This document shows positions 41,594-51,786 of a stretch of DNA of 64,000 bases, one piece after another. A model generated the notes under the pieces. That model did not search any database. It was not told the origin of the DNA and saw only the letters and a list, made by a program, of their open reading frames with translations. A program made the translations under genes and the position numbers. Numbering within the stretch: position 1 is the stretch's first letter; the number at the start of each line of letters is the position of its first letter. Source of the DNA: Ancylobacter sp. WKF20 (GTDB taxonomy: Bacteria > Pseudomonadota > Alphaproteobacteria > Rhizobiales > Xanthobacteraceae); contig NZ_CP121679.1 in NCBI RefSeq assembly GCF_029760895.1, positions 4,508,001 through 4,572,000 of the forward strand, written 5' to 3'.

Positions 41594-42128
41594 AGCCACC
41601 ACGTCTCCTCGTGTTTTCAATGTGCTGTTCCTGTGCACCGGCAATTCCGCGCGCTCGGTCCTGGCGGAGAGCATCCTTGCAAAGGATGGCGCGGGGCGCT
41701 TCCGCGCCTTCTCGGCGGGCAGCCAGCCCAAGGGCGCGGTGAATCCCTTCGCCGTCGAGGTACTGCGCAGCTACGACTACCCGACCGACGGGTTGCGTTC
41801 GAAGAGCTGGGCGGAGTTTGCCGCGCACGACGCGCCGGTGATGGACTTCGTCTTCACGGTCTGTGACAGCGCGGCCGGCGAAGCCTGCCCGGTCTGGCCG
41901 GGCCATCCGGTCACGGCCCATTGGGGGATTGAAGATCCCGCCGCGGTCGAGGGCACCGATGTGCAGAAGCTCGCCGCCTTCGTCACGGCGTTTCGCTACA
42001 TGAAGAACCGGGTCGACGCGTTCGCGGCGCTGCCGGTGGCGATGCTCGACAAGGTCTCGCTGCAGGCGCGGCTCGCCGAGATCGGCCGTCTCTCCGGCGC
42101 GACCAGCCCGCGCACGAGCGCGGCGTGA
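41586..42128 (+). CDS. arsC: Arsenate reductase, LMW-phosphatase (thioredoxin-linked) type
   Basis: A 180-residue arsenate reductase related to low-molecular-weight phosphatases. VLFLCTGNSARSVLAE holds the P-loop with the nucleophile cysteine; FTVCDSAAGEACPVWPG supplies the further redox cysteines; HWGIEDPAAVEG is diagnostic for this class. It reduces arsenate to arsenite for export by the pumps downstream. The start overlaps the arsR stop. A GTGA overlap leads to the next gene. Confidence 0.93.
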   Translation: MAEATTSPRVFNVLFLCTGNSARSVLAESILAKDGAGRFRAFSAGSQPKGAVNPFAVEVLRSYDYPTDGLRSKSWAEFAAHDAPVMDFVFTVCDSAAGEACPVWPGHPVTAHWGIEDPAAVEGTDVQKLAAFVTAFRYMKNRVDAFAALPVAMLDKVSLQARLAEIGRLSGATSPRTSAA

Positions 42129-42136
42129 GCGGTCCC

Positions 42137-42964
42137 ATGGACATCGTCATCTATCACAACCCCGATTGCGGCACCTCGCGCAACGCGCTGGCGCTCATCC
42201 GCCATGCGGGTATCGAACCGCATGTGGTCGAGTATCTGAAGTCGCCCCCCTCGCGCGCGCTGCTGGAGCAGCTGCTCGCGCGGACGGGGAAGCCGGTGCG
42301 CGCGGCGCTACGCGAGAAGGGCACACCCTTCGCCGAACTGGGGCTCGGCGATCCCGCCCTGTCCGACGCCCAGCTCATCGACGCGATGATGGCGCATCCG
42401 ATCCTGATCAACCGGCCGCTGGTGGTCTCGCCGCTCGGCGTCAAGCTGTGCCGTCCGTCCGAGACGGTGCTCGACGTGCTTCCCGTCGTCCCCAACGCCG
42501 ACATAGCCAAGGACGACGGCACGCTGTTCCTGCGCGACGAGCAGGTGGCCGCGACGGAGCCGCGACTTGCCAAGGCCCTGCGCGATGCCGGGCTGCCAAC
42601 GCAGGATCTGCCCGTCAGCCCCGGGCGCTTCTTCAGCTTCCGTACGCTGGGCGGGCGCCTCATCGGCTATGGCGGCTTCGAGCCGTATGGAGACGACGTG
42701 TTGCTGCGCTCGCTGCTCGTGAAGGATAGCGAGCGCGGTCAGGGCCTCGGTCGCAACATGGTCCTGCTGCTGCTCTCCCGCGCCTTCGATCTCGGCGCCC
42801 GCAAGGCCTGGGTGCTCACCGAGGGCGCCGCCGGCTGGTTCGAGACGAACGGTTTCAAGGCGCAGCCGCGTGAGGCCGCGCCGCCCGCCATCGCCGCTAC
42901 CCCGCAGGCTGCCGCTCTCTGCCCGGCTTCCGCGCGGCTGCTGTCCCGCTCCATCGCGCTCTAG
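42137..42964 (+). CDS. Fusion of glutaredoxin-type ArsC with ArsN2-like acetyltransferase
   Basis: A 275-residue two-domain protein. Residues 1-118 are the glutaredoxin-linked arsenate reductase: IYHNPDCGTSRNALALI with active Cys11, GTPFAELGL, and HPILINRPLVVSPLGVKLCRP. Residues about 130-275 are a GNAT fold like ArsN2: FFSFRTLGGRLIGYGGFEPYG, LLRSLLVKDSERGQGLGRNMV (acetyl-CoA loop), TEGAAGWFETNGF and ALCPASARLL. The first domain makes arsenite; the second may acetylate an arsenical, but its substrate is unknown. GTG at 42125 overlaps the previous stop; ATG at 42137 is the better family start. Confidence 0.9.
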   Translation: MDIVIYHNPDCGTSRNALALIRHAGIEPHVVEYLKSPPSRALLEQLLARTGKPVRAALREKGTPFAELGLGDPALSDAQLIDAMMAHPILINRPLVVSPLGVKLCRPSETVLDVLPVVPNADIAKDDGTLFLRDEQVAATEPRLAKALRDAGLPTQDLPVSPGRFFSFRTLGGRLIGYGGFEPYGDDVLLRSLLVKDSERGQGLGRNMVLLLLSRAFDLGARKAWVLTEGAAGWFETNGFKAQPREAAPPAIAATPQAAALCPASARLLSRSIAL

Positions 42965-42972
42965 AGGCCGTC

Positions 42973-44031
42973 ATGTCCACCTTTGAACGCTATCTCACCC
43001 TCTGGGTGGCGGCCTGCATCGTCGCGGGCGTGGCACTGGGCCATTTTCTGCCCGGCCTGTTCCACGCGATCGGCGCGGCGGAGATCGCCAATGTGAACCT
43101 GCCAGTGGCGGTGCTGATCTGGCTGATGATCATCCCCATGCTGCTGAAGATCGACTTCGCCGCGCTGGGCGAGGTCAGCCGCCACTGGCGCGGCATTGGC
43201 GTGACGCTGTTCGTCAACTGGGCGGTGAAGCCGTTCTCCATGGCGCTGCTGGGCTGGCTGTTCATCGGCTGGCTGTTTCGCCCGCTGCTGCCGGCGGACC
43301 AGATCGACAGCTATATCGCCGGGCTGATCATTCTTGCCGCCGCGCCCTGCACGGCCATGGTGTTCGTCTGGTCGAACCTGACCAAGGGCGAGCCGCATTT
43401 CACGCTGAGCCAGGTGGCGCTGAACGATGCCATCATGGTGGTCGCCTTCGCCCCCATCGTCGCCCTGCTGCTGGGGCTATCGGCCATCACCGTGCCCTGG
43501 GGAACGCTGGTGCTCTCGGTGGTGCTCTACATCGTAGTGCCGGTGATCGTGGCCCAGCTGCTTCGCCGGCGCCTTCTGGCGACGGGAGGGCCGGCGGCGC
43601 TCGACCGGGTACTGGCGCGCCTCGGCCCGGCTTCACTGGTCTCGCTGCTGGCCACGCTGGTGCTGCTATTCGCCTTCCAGGGGGAACAGATCATCGCCCA
43701 GCCTATGGTGATCGCCCTGCTGGCCGTGCCGATCCTCATCCAGGTCTATTTCAATTCGGGCCTCGCCTATCTGCTCAACCGGATCAGCGGCGAGCAGCAT
43801 TGCGTCGCCGGCCCCTCCGCGCTGATCGGGGCCTCCAACTTTTTCGAGCTGGCGGTGGCGGCGGCGATCAGCCTGTTCGGCTTCCAGTCCGGCGCCGCGT
43901 TGGCGACGGTGGTCGGCGTGCTGATCGAGGTGCCGGTGATGCTCTCGGTGGTCTACATCGTCAACCGCTCCAAGGGCTGGTACGAGCGCGGCTCGGCGGT
44001 GCGAGCGGCGCCGCTGCAGGAGCCGCGCTGA
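42973..44031 (+). CDS. acr3: ACR3-family arsenite efflux permease
   Basis: A 352-residue inner-membrane arsenite exporter with about ten membrane segments. [31 protein letters not shown] (with the essential cysteine of the fourth segment), [11 protein letters not shown] and [18 protein letters not shown] are hallmarks. It uses the proton gradient to expel arsenite. It lies eight bases after the fusion gene and overlaps arsH (TGATG). Confidence 0.95.
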   Translation: MSTFERYLTLWVAACIVAGVALGHFLPGLFHAIGAAEIANVNLPVAVLIWLMIIPMLLKIDFAALGEVSRHWRGIGVTLFVNWAVKPFSMALLGWLFIGWLFRPLLPADQIDSYIAGLIILAAAPCTAMVFVWSNLTKGEPHFTLSQVALNDAIMVVAFAPIVALLLGLSAITVPWGTLVLSVVLYIVVPVIVAQLLRRRLLATGGPAALDRVLARLGPASLVSLLATLVLLFAFQGEQIIAQPMVIALLAVPILIQVYFNSGLAYLLNRISGEQHCVAGPSALIGASNFFELAVAAAISLFGFQSGAALATVVGVLIEVPVMLSVVYIVNRSKGWYERGSAVRAAPLQEPR

Positions 44032-44741
44032 TGGCGCAGGATCTGCCGAACCTCGTCGACGCCCATGTCGTCACGCCCACCATGCAGGCGCTGACGACAA
44101 CCCCGTCCACCCATCCGCCGCGCATCCTTCTGCTCTACGGCTCGCTGCGGGAGCGTTCCTACAGCCGCTTTCTCGCGCTGGAGGCCGAACGCCTGCTCCG
44201 CCATTTCGGCGCGGAGACGCGGGTGTTCGATCCCCACGGTCTGCCGCTGCCCGATGGCGTTCCGGCCGATCATCCCAAGGTGCAGGAATTGCGGGCGCTG
44301 TCGCTCTGGTCGGAGGGACAGGTCTGGGTGAGCCCCGAGCGGCACGGCGCCATGACGGCGGTGATGAAGGCGCAGATCGACTGGATACCGCTCGCCGAGG
44401 GGGCGGTACGTCCGACGCAGGGGCGCACGCTCGCGGTGATGCAGGTCAGCGGCGGGTCGCAAAGCTTCAACGCGGTCAACCAGATGCGCGTGCTCGGCCG
44501 GTGGATGCGGATGGTAACCATCCCCAATCAGTCCTCGGTCGCGAAGGCTTATGAGGAGTTCGATGAGTCCGGCCGGATGCGTCCCTCCGCCTATTACGAC
44601 CGGGTGGTCGACGTGATGGAGGAGCTGGTGAAGTTCACCCTGCTGACCCGCGACGTGTCGGGCCATCTCACCGACCGCTACAGCGAGCGCAAGGAGGCGG
44701 CGGAGGCGCTCGCCGCCCGCGCCGGGCTGGCGTCGATCTGA
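44031..44741 (+). CDS. arsH: ArsH NADPH-dependent FMN reductase, organoarsenical oxidase
   Basis: A 236-residue flavoprotein. [21 protein letters not shown] holds the phosphate-binding loop for [23 protein letters not shown] and [23 protein letters not shown] are typical ArsH. Family members oxidise trivalent organoarsenicals to less toxic pentavalent forms and reduce quinones or oxygen with NADPH. It overlaps acr3 by one base and precedes the MFS gene by two. Confidence 0.94.
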   Translation: MAQDLPNLVDAHVVTPTMQALTTTPSTHPPRILLLYGSLRERSYSRFLALEAERLLRHFGAETRVFDPHGLPLPDGVPADHPKVQELRALSLWSEGQVWVSPERHGAMTAVMKAQIDWIPLAEGAVRPTQGRTLAVMQVSGGSQSFNAVNQMRVLGRWMRMVTIPNQSSVAKAYEEFDESGRMRPSAYYDRVVDVMEELVKFTLLTRDVSGHLTDRYSERKEAAEALAARAGLASI

Positions 44742-44743
44742 GC

Positions 44744-45937
44744 ATGCGGCCCCGGCTGGAGATCACCGCGCTGGGCGTGTCCCAGATCATCGGCTACGGC
44801 ACGCTCTATTACAGCTTCAGTCTGCTGGCGCCATCGATGGCGCAGGGTTTCGGCTGGCCGATGGAGTGGCTCTACGCCGCCCTCTCGCTCGCCTTGCTGA
44901 GCGGTGGCCTGGTCGCGCCCTTTGTGGGCCGGGCGATTGATCGCTACGGTGCCGCCCGGCTGATGGCGGCCGGTTCGATAGCGGCAGCGCTGACCCTTGT
45001 CGCGGGTGCGGTGGCGCCCTCCGGCCCGGTCTTCGCCCTCGCGCTTATCGCCATGGAGATGGCCTCCACACTGGTGCAGTACGGCGCCGCCTTCCCGTTG
45101 CTGAGCCAGCGGCATGGCGCCGGGGCTCAGCGTAGCATCGTCTATCTCACGCTGATTGCCGGCTTTGCCTCGACCCTGTTCTGGCCGCTCACCGCCTCGC
45201 TGGAGCACGCGCTGGACTGGCGGCAGGTGTATCTTCTGTTTGCGCTCAGCCATCTTCTCATCGCCCTGCCGATCCATCTCTGGCTGGCGCGCCCGTTGCG
45301 GCGCCTCGCGGGGGAGGCGGGAGCGCCGGCCATGGTGGTGCGGCCATCGGCTCGGGGGCGGTTGCCGGAGGCATGGCGCAGGCATGGCTTCGTGCTGATG
45401 GCCCTGGCCTTTGCTCTTCAGAGCTTCGTCAGTTCGGCTGTGTTGGTGCACATGGTGCCGATGCTGGGAGGGCTCGGCATCGGAACCTTGGCGGTGCTCG
45501 CCGGAACATTGTTCGGCCCGGCGCAGGTCGCGAGCCGGCTGGTCAACATGATGCTGGGCCGCGACTTGCCGCAATTCGCGCTGGCCATGATATCGGCCGG
45601 GCTGCTGCCGGCATCGCTGCTGCTGCTCGTGACCACCGCCCCCTCCTTCATCGGCGCCGTCACCTTTGCCCTGCTGTTCGGCATGGGCAATGGGCTGTAC
45701 AGCATCGTCGGCGGGACGCTGCCGCTGGAGTTGTTCGGCGCGGCCGGCTTCGGCGCCCGTCAGGGCGAGGTGACGGCCATCCGCCTGATCGTCGGCGCCA
45801 CCGCACCCTTCGCCTTTGCCGTGATGATGGAAATGATGGGGACGGTGTTCGCCATCGTCATCACCAGCCTCATAGGGTCCGGCGCGGTTCTGGCTCTCTT
45901 CGCTGTCGGCCGGCTCACGCGGAGCCGGCCGGCATAG
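44744..45937 (+). CDS. MFS transporter, ArsK-like
   Basis: A 397-residue major facilitator protein with about 12 membrane segments; QIIGYGTLYYSFSLLAPSMA and VGRAIDRYGAARLMAAGS (the loop 2-3 motif) are clear. MFS pumps of this kind close many ars operons in Hyphomicrobiales, and ArsK exports arsenite, antimonite and trivalent organoarsenicals. Location two bases after arsH supports that reading, but no residue proves the substrate. It is the last gene of the operon. Confidence 0.83.
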   Translation: MRPRLEITALGVSQIIGYGTLYYSFSLLAPSMAQGFGWPMEWLYAALSLALLSGGLVAPFVGRAIDRYGAARLMAAGSIAAALTLVAGAVAPSGPVFALALIAMEMASTLVQYGAAFPLLSQRHGAGAQRSIVYLTLIAGFASTLFWPLTASLEHALDWRQVYLLFALSHLLIALPIHLWLARPLRRLAGEAGAPAMVVRPSARGRLPEAWRRHGFVLMALAFALQSFVSSAVLVHMVPMLGGLGIGTLAVLAGTLFGPAQVASRLVNMMLGRDLPQFALAMISAGLLPASLLLLVTTAPSFIGAVTFALLFGMGNGLYSIVGGTLPLELFGAAGFGARQGEVTAIRLIVGATAPFAFAVMMEMMGTVFAIVITSLIGSGAVLALFAVGRLTRSRPA

Positions 45938-45945
45938 GCCTCTTT

Positions 45946-45957
45946 CCCCTATAGGGG
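45946..45957. other. Perfect 12-base palindrome between convergent genes
   Basis: CCCCTATAGGGG lies between the end of the ars operon and the end of the chemoreceptor gene on the other strand. It is too short and without U-runs to be called a terminator with confidence. Confidence 0.3.
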
Positions 45958-45984
45958 CGCATCATTCCAACGGGAGCGGTTGGC

Positions 45985-48081
45985 TCAGGCCGCCCGCACC
46001 GTGTCAAGGAAGCGCTGCAGCTCGTTCTGGAGCTGACGCGATTGCTCGTTCAGCGCGGAGGACGCGGAGAGCACGTCGCCTGCCGCCGCGCCGGTCTGCT
46101 TGGCGGTGTTGGCCACATCGGTGATGTGGCTGCTCACCGAGTTGGTGCCGCTGGCGGCCTGATCGACGTTGCGCACGATTTCGCGCGTCGCCATGCCCTG
46201 CTCCTCCACCGCCGTGGCGATGCTCGCCGCGACGTCGCTCATCTGCCGGATCTGCTGGCCGACGCCGAGGATCACGCCGACCGCGTCCTTGGTGGTGCTC
46301 TGGATGGCGCGGATCTGGCTCGCGATCTCATCCGTCGCCTTGGCCGTCTGGTCGGCGAGGTTCTTCACCTCGGCGGCGACCACCGCGAAGCCGCGTCCCG
46401 CCTCGCCCGCCCGCGCCGCCTCGATGGTGGCGTTGAGGGCGAGAAGGTTGGTCTGGGCGGCGATGGCGTTGATCAGTTCCAGCACGTCGCCGATGCGCGC
46501 GGCGCCCTGTGAGAGTTCCTGCATCACCGCGCCGGTCTTCTCCGCTTCCTTGACCGCGCTGGCCGACATGGCCGCGGACTGTTCGACCTGGCGTGAGATC
46601 TCGTCGACCGAGGCGCCGAGTTCCTCGGCCGAGGAGGCGACGATGATGACGTTGGTCGAGGCTTCCTCCGCCGCCGCCGCCACAGCGGTGGACTGCGAGG
46701 AGGTCTGGTCGGCGGCCGAGGACATCTGCCGTGCGGTGCGATGCAGGGTCTCCGAGGCGGTGCTGACCTGGGCGACAATGCCGCCGACGCTCGCCTCGAA
46801 GCGACTCGCGAGTTCCAGCATGGCCTGGCGGCGCTGGAGTTCGGCCGTGCGGCGGCTCTCCTGTGCCTCCTCTTCCATCCGGGCGTTCCGCAGCAGGCTG
46901 TCCTTGAACACCAGCAGTGCACGCGCCATGGAGCCGATCTCGTCCTGACGACCGGTGCCGGGCACCTCGGCGGCGAGGTTGCCGCTGGCGAGTTCGCCCA
47001 TGGTCCGGGTCAGGTGGGAGATCGGCGCGACGATGCGGCGGGCGACCACCAGCAGGCCGACCAGCGCGAGGCCGAGGGAAATGGCCAGCACGATGCCGTA
47101 GAGCACGACGCCGCTCTCGGCGCGCGCCTCGGTTGCCTGCGCCGTGCTGGCGAGGTTGTCGAGGGCGATACCGGCGATGGCGGCGATGTTGTTGAGGCCG
47201 ATCTCGACCGCCTCACGCCAGGTGGTGAGCTCGACATCGGCCGGCTGGCCGCTGCTCAGACGCGCCACCAGCCCGTCGCGCAGCGTGCGGAAGCTGCCGG
47301 TGAAGTAGCTCGCCTGCGCCGCGTCGACCGCCTGCTTCAGGCTGTCCGGCGCGTTCGGCGCCGCCGCGATGTCGCGCACCGCCGCCCAGGCGAGATCGGC
47401 CTTGGCGTCGTTGACGGTGAGGGTGCGTACATCCTCGGCGGAGAAGGCGCGCTTCTGGGCCAGCGCGGCGTTGAACAGCAGCGTGCTCATGCCGGCATGG
47501 TTGCGGGTGGTCCAGGCCATGGCGCGGGCGAGGATGAGCTGCGACAGCGCCGGGTCCAGCGAGCGGATGCGGCTCTCGATATCGGTCGAGGTCTTGTCGA
47601 GCGTGGCAAGCAGCTTGCTGCCCTCATCCATCCACTTCGGTCCGAGCGTCTTGTCCCGGCCCTCAAGCGGCAGCTTGATCTGCGCATCGACCTCGGCGCG
47701 CAGTGCCTTCACCTTGTCGAACTGCGCCTTGAGGGAGGCACCGAGTTCGCTGAAGGCGGGATCGGCGGCCTCACCGACGAGCCCCTCGATCGCCGCGTCG
47801 ACCGCCGGCGTCACGCGGGCACGGCGTTCCATGCCCTTGGCGATGCTGCGGCCATTCTCGGCCGGCGCAAGGGTGAGGGCGGTGTTCAGCTCGCCGCGCT
47901 CGAAGCGGAAATTGGCGAGGCCTTCGAACAGATTGCGGTCGATCTGCGCGAGCGACGTCACTTCGCGGGCGGCGCCCAGCGTGCGGTAGGAAGTGTTCAG
48001 GGCCTCAAAACAGAGCGCGGCCAGCAACACGCTCAGTATGCCGAAGAGCGTCAGAAGAGTTGTCTTGATGGAGATGCGCAT
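45985..48081 (-). CDS. Methyl-accepting chemotaxis protein
   Basis: A 698-residue chemoreceptor from the ATG at 48081. Membrane segments are at about residues 8-28 and 325-347, enclosing a helical periplasmic sensor of nearly 300 residues without a known ligand family. HAMP follows ([20 protein letters not shown]), then the signalling domain with the hairpin tip [20 protein letters not shown] then [19 protein letters not shown]. It should signal to CheA and CheW at the inner membrane. No che genes are nearby. The C-terminus lacks the NWETF pentapeptide that tethers methyltransferase CheR. Confidence 0.93.
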   Translation of the reverse strand: MRISIKTTLLTLFGILSVLLAALCFEALNTSYRTLGAAREVTSLAQIDRNLFEGLANFRFERGELNTALTLAPAENGRSIAKGMERRARVTPAVDAAIEGLVGEAADPAFSELGASLKAQFDKVKALRAEVDAQIKLPLEGRDKTLGPKWMDEGSKLLATLDKTSTDIESRIRSLDPALSQLILARAMAWTTRNHAGMSTLLFNAALAQKRAFSAEDVRTLTVNDAKADLAWAAVRDIAAAPNAPDSLKQAVDAAQASYFTGSFRTLRDGLVARLSSGQPADVELTTWREAVEIGLNNIAAIAGIALDNLASTAQATEARAESGVVLYGIVLAISLGLALVGLLVVARRIVAPISHLTRTMGELASGNLAAEVPGTGRQDEIGSMARALLVFKDSLLRNARMEEEAQESRRTAELQRRQAMLELASRFEASVGGIVAQVSTASETLHRTARQMSSAADQTSSQSTAVAAAAEEASTNVIIVASSAEELGASVDEISRQVEQSAAMSASAVKEAEKTGAVMQELSQGAARIGDVLELINAIAAQTNLLALNATIEAARAGEAGRGFAVVAAEVKNLADQTAKATDEIASQIRAIQSTTKDAVGVILGVGQQIRQMSDVAASIATAVEEQGMATREIVRNVDQAASGTNSVSSHITDVANTAKQTGAAAGDVLSASSALNEQSRQLQNELQRFLDTVRAA

Positions 48082-48162
48082 GGTTCCGGCCAATCATGAT
48101 GATTTGGCCGGATGGAACCGCGACAGGCTGGCCCCAGGCTTGCGCCGGCGGGCCGGCCCGGT

Positions 48163-48849
48163 TCAGGCGACGTGCGCCAGTGCCTCGATCACCGGACGGT
48201 ACTCGGAGACGGCACCAAAAATGCCGCCCTCGCTGCGGATCGTGTCGATGGCCGCGCGGTGATTGGCCTCGGCCGTTGCGGCACAGCAATCGGCGATGAG
48301 CAGCGGCTCGAAGCCGCGATCGGTCGCCTCGCGCAGGGTCGAATGCACGCACACATCCGTCGTCACGCCGCAAATGATGAGGTGACGGATGCCGCGCGTC
48401 ACCAGCAGGCGCTCCAGATCGGTGGCGTAGAAGGCGCCGAAACCGGGCTTGTCCACCACCGGCTCGCCGGGCGCCGGCGCCAGCTCCGGCACGATGTCCC
48501 ATCCGGGTTCGCCGCGCACCAGCAGACGCCCGAGCGGGCCGGGCGCCCCGATCTCGGCACCGGCAAGACGGGAGCGGAAGCGCTTCTGCGGCAGCAGGTC
48601 GGACAGATCGGGCCGGTGGCCTTCGCGGGTGTAGATCACAAAGCCGCCAAAGGCGCGCACGGCCGCGCGCAGGGCGACAATACGCGGGATGAGCGCGGCG
48701 GCGGGCGTAACGTCATAGCCCATGGCCCCCACATAGCCCGCCGGGTCGCAGAAATCGCGCTGCATATCGATGATGATCAGCGCGGTGGTCGCCGGGGCAA
48801 GGTCGCCGCCATGCGGCCAGTCATAGGGATCGGACGGAAGGCGGGCCAT
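48163..48849 (-). CDS. Isochorismatase-family amidohydrolase, biuret hydrolase-like
   Basis: A 228-residue cysteine hydrolase. The triad is Asp28 (IIIDMQRDF), Lys134 (VVDKPGFGAF) and Cys167 (TTDVCVHST). YTREGHRPDLSDL, GRLLVRGEPGWDIVPEL and ADCCAATAEANH closely follow the pattern of biuret amidohydrolase (BiuH) of Rhizobium, which cuts biuret to allophanate and ammonia. Triuret or ureidoacrylate hydrolases are alternatives. I start it at the ATG at 48849; the frame continues upstream but without similarity. No cyanuric acid or allophanate genes are adjacent. Confidence 0.85.
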   Translation of the reverse strand: MARLPSDPYDWPHGGDLAPATTALIIIDMQRDFCDPAGYVGAMGYDVTPAAALIPRIVALRAAVRAFGGFVIYTREGHRPDLSDLLPQKRFRSRLAGAEIGAPGPLGRLLVRGEPGWDIVPELAPAPGEPVVDKPGFGAFYATDLERLLVTRGIRHLIICGVTTDVCVHSTLREATDRGFEPLLIADCCAATAEANHRAAIDTIRSEGGIFGAVSEYRPVIEALAHVA

Positions 48850-49034
48850 GCGCTCGGTTCCGAAAAATGGATAGCGAAAATCACCTAACACGCCCGGCCC
48901 ACCGGTGCAGCCGGTCACGAACCTCGTGGTACAAGGCAACCGATGATGGACGTGGGGCAGCGACTCTTCCATGATCGTTCGGCCCGCCTGCGGGCGCGGC
49001 CTGATCCGGGCTTTCCACCATTGCGGGACGTGAC

Positions 49035-49730
49035 ATGGAGCCAAGGGCCGAACGGCTGCCGCTCGAAGGTCTGATCGACATCCTTCTCGTCGAGGACGAC
49101 GCGCCGACGCGCGAGCGCCTGAGCGACGCTTTGGCCGCCGCCAGCGACTTCGCGGTGACCAGCGTAGCCAATCTCACCGATGCGCTGGCCAAGCTCGATG
49201 AGGGCATGCCGCGCATCCTGCTGACCGATCTGCAATTGCCGGACGGGCATGGAATCGAACTCATCCGCCGCGTGCGGCGGGACTCGCCGGGCACCGACAT
49301 CATGGTCATCTCCATTCTCGGTGACGAGGAGAGCGTGATCGCCGCGATCACCGCCGGCGCGACGGGCTATCTGCTGAAGGATGCCTTCCAGACCGATGTC
49401 GCCGCCACGGTGCGCGAGCTGGCGTTGGGCCACTCGCCCATCTCGGCCTCCATCGCCCGCTACATCGTGCGCCGCACACAGGCCAGCCTCCAGCCGGGCC
49501 CGGAGGTCGAGCGCCGGCCGACGCTCAACACGGCGCGCCTGACCGCGCGCGAGATCGACATTCTCTGGGGCATCGCCAAGGGTTTCAGCTATGCCGATAT
49601 CGCCGAGCATCTGGGCCTGTCGCGCCAGACCGTGCCCGGTCACATCAAGAGCATCTACCGCAAGCTCGAGGTGAATACGCGCGGCGAAGCCGTGTTCGAG
49701 GCCGTGCAGCAGGGGCTGATCCGGCTGTGA
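49035..49730 (+). CDS. NarL-family response regulator
   Basis: A 231-residue two-component regulator. The receiver domain (residues 14-130) has the acidic pair EDD, phosphoacceptor Asp65 (LLTDLQLPDG) and the switch Lys in YLLKDA. The LuxR-type helix-turn-helix (about 168-225) reads LTAREIDILWGIAKGFSYADIAEHLGLSRQTVPGHIKSIYRKL in two helices plus recognition helix. The stop overlaps the kinase start (GTGA). It probably controls the exporter genes downstream. Confidence 0.92.
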   Translation: MEPRAERLPLEGLIDILLVEDDAPTRERLSDALAAASDFAVTSVANLTDALAKLDEGMPRILLTDLQLPDGHGIELIRRVRRDSPGTDIMVISILGDEESVIAAITAGATGYLLKDAFQTDVAATVRELALGHSPISASIARYIVRRTQASLQPGPEVERRPTLNTARLTAREIDILWGIAKGFSYADIAEHLGLSRQTVPGHIKSIYRKLEVNTRGEAVFEAVQQGLIRL

Positions 49731-51673
49731 TCGATCCGGTAGCGCTCGCTGTCGGACCTGGCGTGAGCATCGCCGGGCCGTGGCGGCGCGCGGGCGTTTT
49801 CCTTCTGCTCCAGCTTTTGACGCTGTCCGCCTGCCTGTGGCTGTTCACCCTCTCGCCACCGACGCCGCCCAGCGACTACGCGATTACCAGCGCGACGCTC
49901 GTTCAGGACGGGCATGCGCAGGAGGTGCAGCTTCCTTATTCGCTCCCCTCCACCTTCACCATGGCCGACCCGCCGGTGTTCACGGCGACGTTCCAATACT
50001 GGCCTGACGCCGCCGCCACGCCCTGGTCGCTGATGCTGCCGCGTTTCGGCAATGCCGTGGAGGTGGCGATCAACGGGCAGGTCGTGCTGGACACGCGCCT
50101 TGATCCCGAGGCGAACCGCCACCTGAACAACATCTCGGTGATGGCGGTGATCCCGAGCGCCACCCTGCGGGCGGGCGACAACACGCTGTCCGTGCGGCTG
50201 TTCGTATGGGGGCCGCTGCGCGGCTATCTGGATTGCGTGTTTGTCGGCCCGAGCAGCGAACTGCGCCCGGCTTTCCGCACGCGCAGCTTCCTCTTCACCA
50301 CGCTGCCGCTGATCTTCAAGGCGTGGCAGGGCATCCTCGCGGTGATCCTCGCCATCATGTGGCTCAACCGGCGGCATGATGTGGCCTATGGGGTGCTCGC
50401 CATCGCCATGGTCCTCGGCGTCGTGCAGGGGCTCACCATCACCCCGCTCTCTGGAAGTCCGCAGTCCAGCCTTTCGGTGCTGCTGGGAGCGACCACGCCG
50501 CTCGAGACGGCGCTGATGTTCGTCTTCGTCAGCCTGTTCTTTCGCGGGCGCGTGCCGCTCTGGACGCCCATCCTCTTTCTCCCCGCGCTCGCCATTGTCG
50601 GCTTCGCCATCTACGGCGACCCCTGGCTGCTGCGCTGGGTCTACGCGCTGTTTGGCGTCCCCGCGGGCGGCATCATGGTGTGTCTCTGCCTCGGCGTGGT
50701 GGCGCAGCGCGCTCTGCGGAAAGGCGATGCGGTGAGCCTGAGCCTGAGCTGCGCGCTCACCGTCGTGCTCGCCGCCTGGATCTACGACATGCTGGTGGCG
50801 GCCGACTTCATCCACCATGGGCGCATCTTCCTCGCGCGCAATTCCTATTCCTTCCTGCTGGTCACCATCGGCGCCGGTCTCACCTGGCGCTTCGCTCACG
50901 CGCTGAACGAGGTGGACAATTTCGCCCACCGCATGGTCGAACTGGTGGGCGAGGCGGAGGAAAAGGTGCGCGCCAGCTTCGCCCGCGAGGAGGAGCGCTC
51001 GCGCGCCATCGCGCTTGCCGCCGAGCGCGCCCGGCTCATGCGCGACCTGCACGATGGTCTCGGCGGTCAGTTGATGAGCATCGTGGCCTTGAGCGAGCGC
51101 GGTGCCGAGGGTGAGCGCATCAATCAGGCGGCGCGCGCGGCGCTGCGGGAATTGCGCCTCGTCATCGAAGCCATGGACGATATGGGCGGCGATCTCCTGC
51201 TGGCGCTGGGAAGCTGGCGCGAGCGCGCGCAGGCGCAGCTCCGCTCGCACGGCATCCGCCTCGACTGGCAGGCCGAGCAGCAGGGGCTGCCGATTCACCC
51301 GGAACTGCGCCCCTGGCACGTCATCCAAATCGTGCGGATCCTCGACGAGGCGATCACCAACGCCGCCCGGCATTCCGGCGCGACGCGCGTGCTGGTGCGG
51401 CTCGGCAGCGGCACGGAGCCTGATGACCATGCGGCCCCGATCGTCGGCGGCGGGTGGATCCGCGTCAGCGACAATGGCCGCGGACTGGCGACGCGGCTCG
51501 GCGCGCCGACGCCCCCCCGGCAGGGCAGGGGCCTTGCCAATATGCGCACCCGCGCGGCGATGTGCGGCGCGAAGCTGGACATCATCAGCGACGCCGCAGG
51601 TACCTCCATCCGGTTGGCGCTGCCCCTGACCCTCCCCGCCGCACCGCTAACGGAGCCGCTGGCGGGCGCCTGA
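49727..51673 (+). CDS. Membrane sensor histidine kinase with HisKA_3 domain
   Basis: A 648-residue kinase starting at the GTG at 49727. A first membrane segment (residues about 22-42) is followed by a periplasmic beta-rich domain of about 150 residues (VEVAINGQVVLDTRL; VRLFVWGPLRGYLD), then seven or so membrane segments, a layout like 7TMR-DISM receptors. The cytosolic part has HisKA_3 with the phosphorylated His near residue 442 (LMRDLHDGLGGQLMS) and an HATPase domain (LDEAITNAARHSGATRV, DNGRGL, GRGLANMRTRA). It pairs with the response regulator. Confidence 0.92.
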   Translation: MIDPVALAVGPGVSIAGPWRRAGVFLLLQLLTLSACLWLFTLSPPTPPSDYAITSATLVQDGHAQEVQLPYSLPSTFTMADPPVFTATFQYWPDAAATPWSLMLPRFGNAVEVAINGQVVLDTRLDPEANRHLNNISVMAVIPSATLRAGDNTLSVRLFVWGPLRGYLDCVFVGPSSELRPAFRTRSFLFTTLPLIFKAWQGILAVILAIMWLNRRHDVAYGVLAIAMVLGVVQGLTITPLSGSPQSSLSVLLGATTPLETALMFVFVSLFFRGRVPLWTPILFLPALAIVGFAIYGDPWLLRWVYALFGVPAGGIMVCLCLGVVAQRALRKGDAVSLSLSCALTVVLAAWIYDMLVAADFIHHGRIFLARNSYSFLLVTIGAGLTWRFAHALNEVDNFAHRMVELVGEAEEKVRASFAREEERSRAIALAAERARLMRDLHDGLGGQLMSIVALSERGAEGERINQAARAALRELRLVIEAMDDMGGDLLLALGSWRERAQAQLRSHGIRLDWQAEQQGLPIHPELRPWHVIQIVRILDEAITNAARHSGATRVLVRLGSGTEPDDHAAPIVGGGWIRVSDNGRGLATRLGAPTPPRQGRGLANMRTRAAMCGAKLDIISDAAGTSIRLALPLTLPAAPLTEPLAGA

Positions 51674-51786
51674 GGCGGGGGAGGCGGCACCTCGCCGCCG
51701 GCGCGTTCCCGCCCTGCATTGAGATCGCCCGGCAAAGCCGCGATGATGCCGCGCCCCGGCGGCCGGGGTGACGGAGATTCGTTCCT

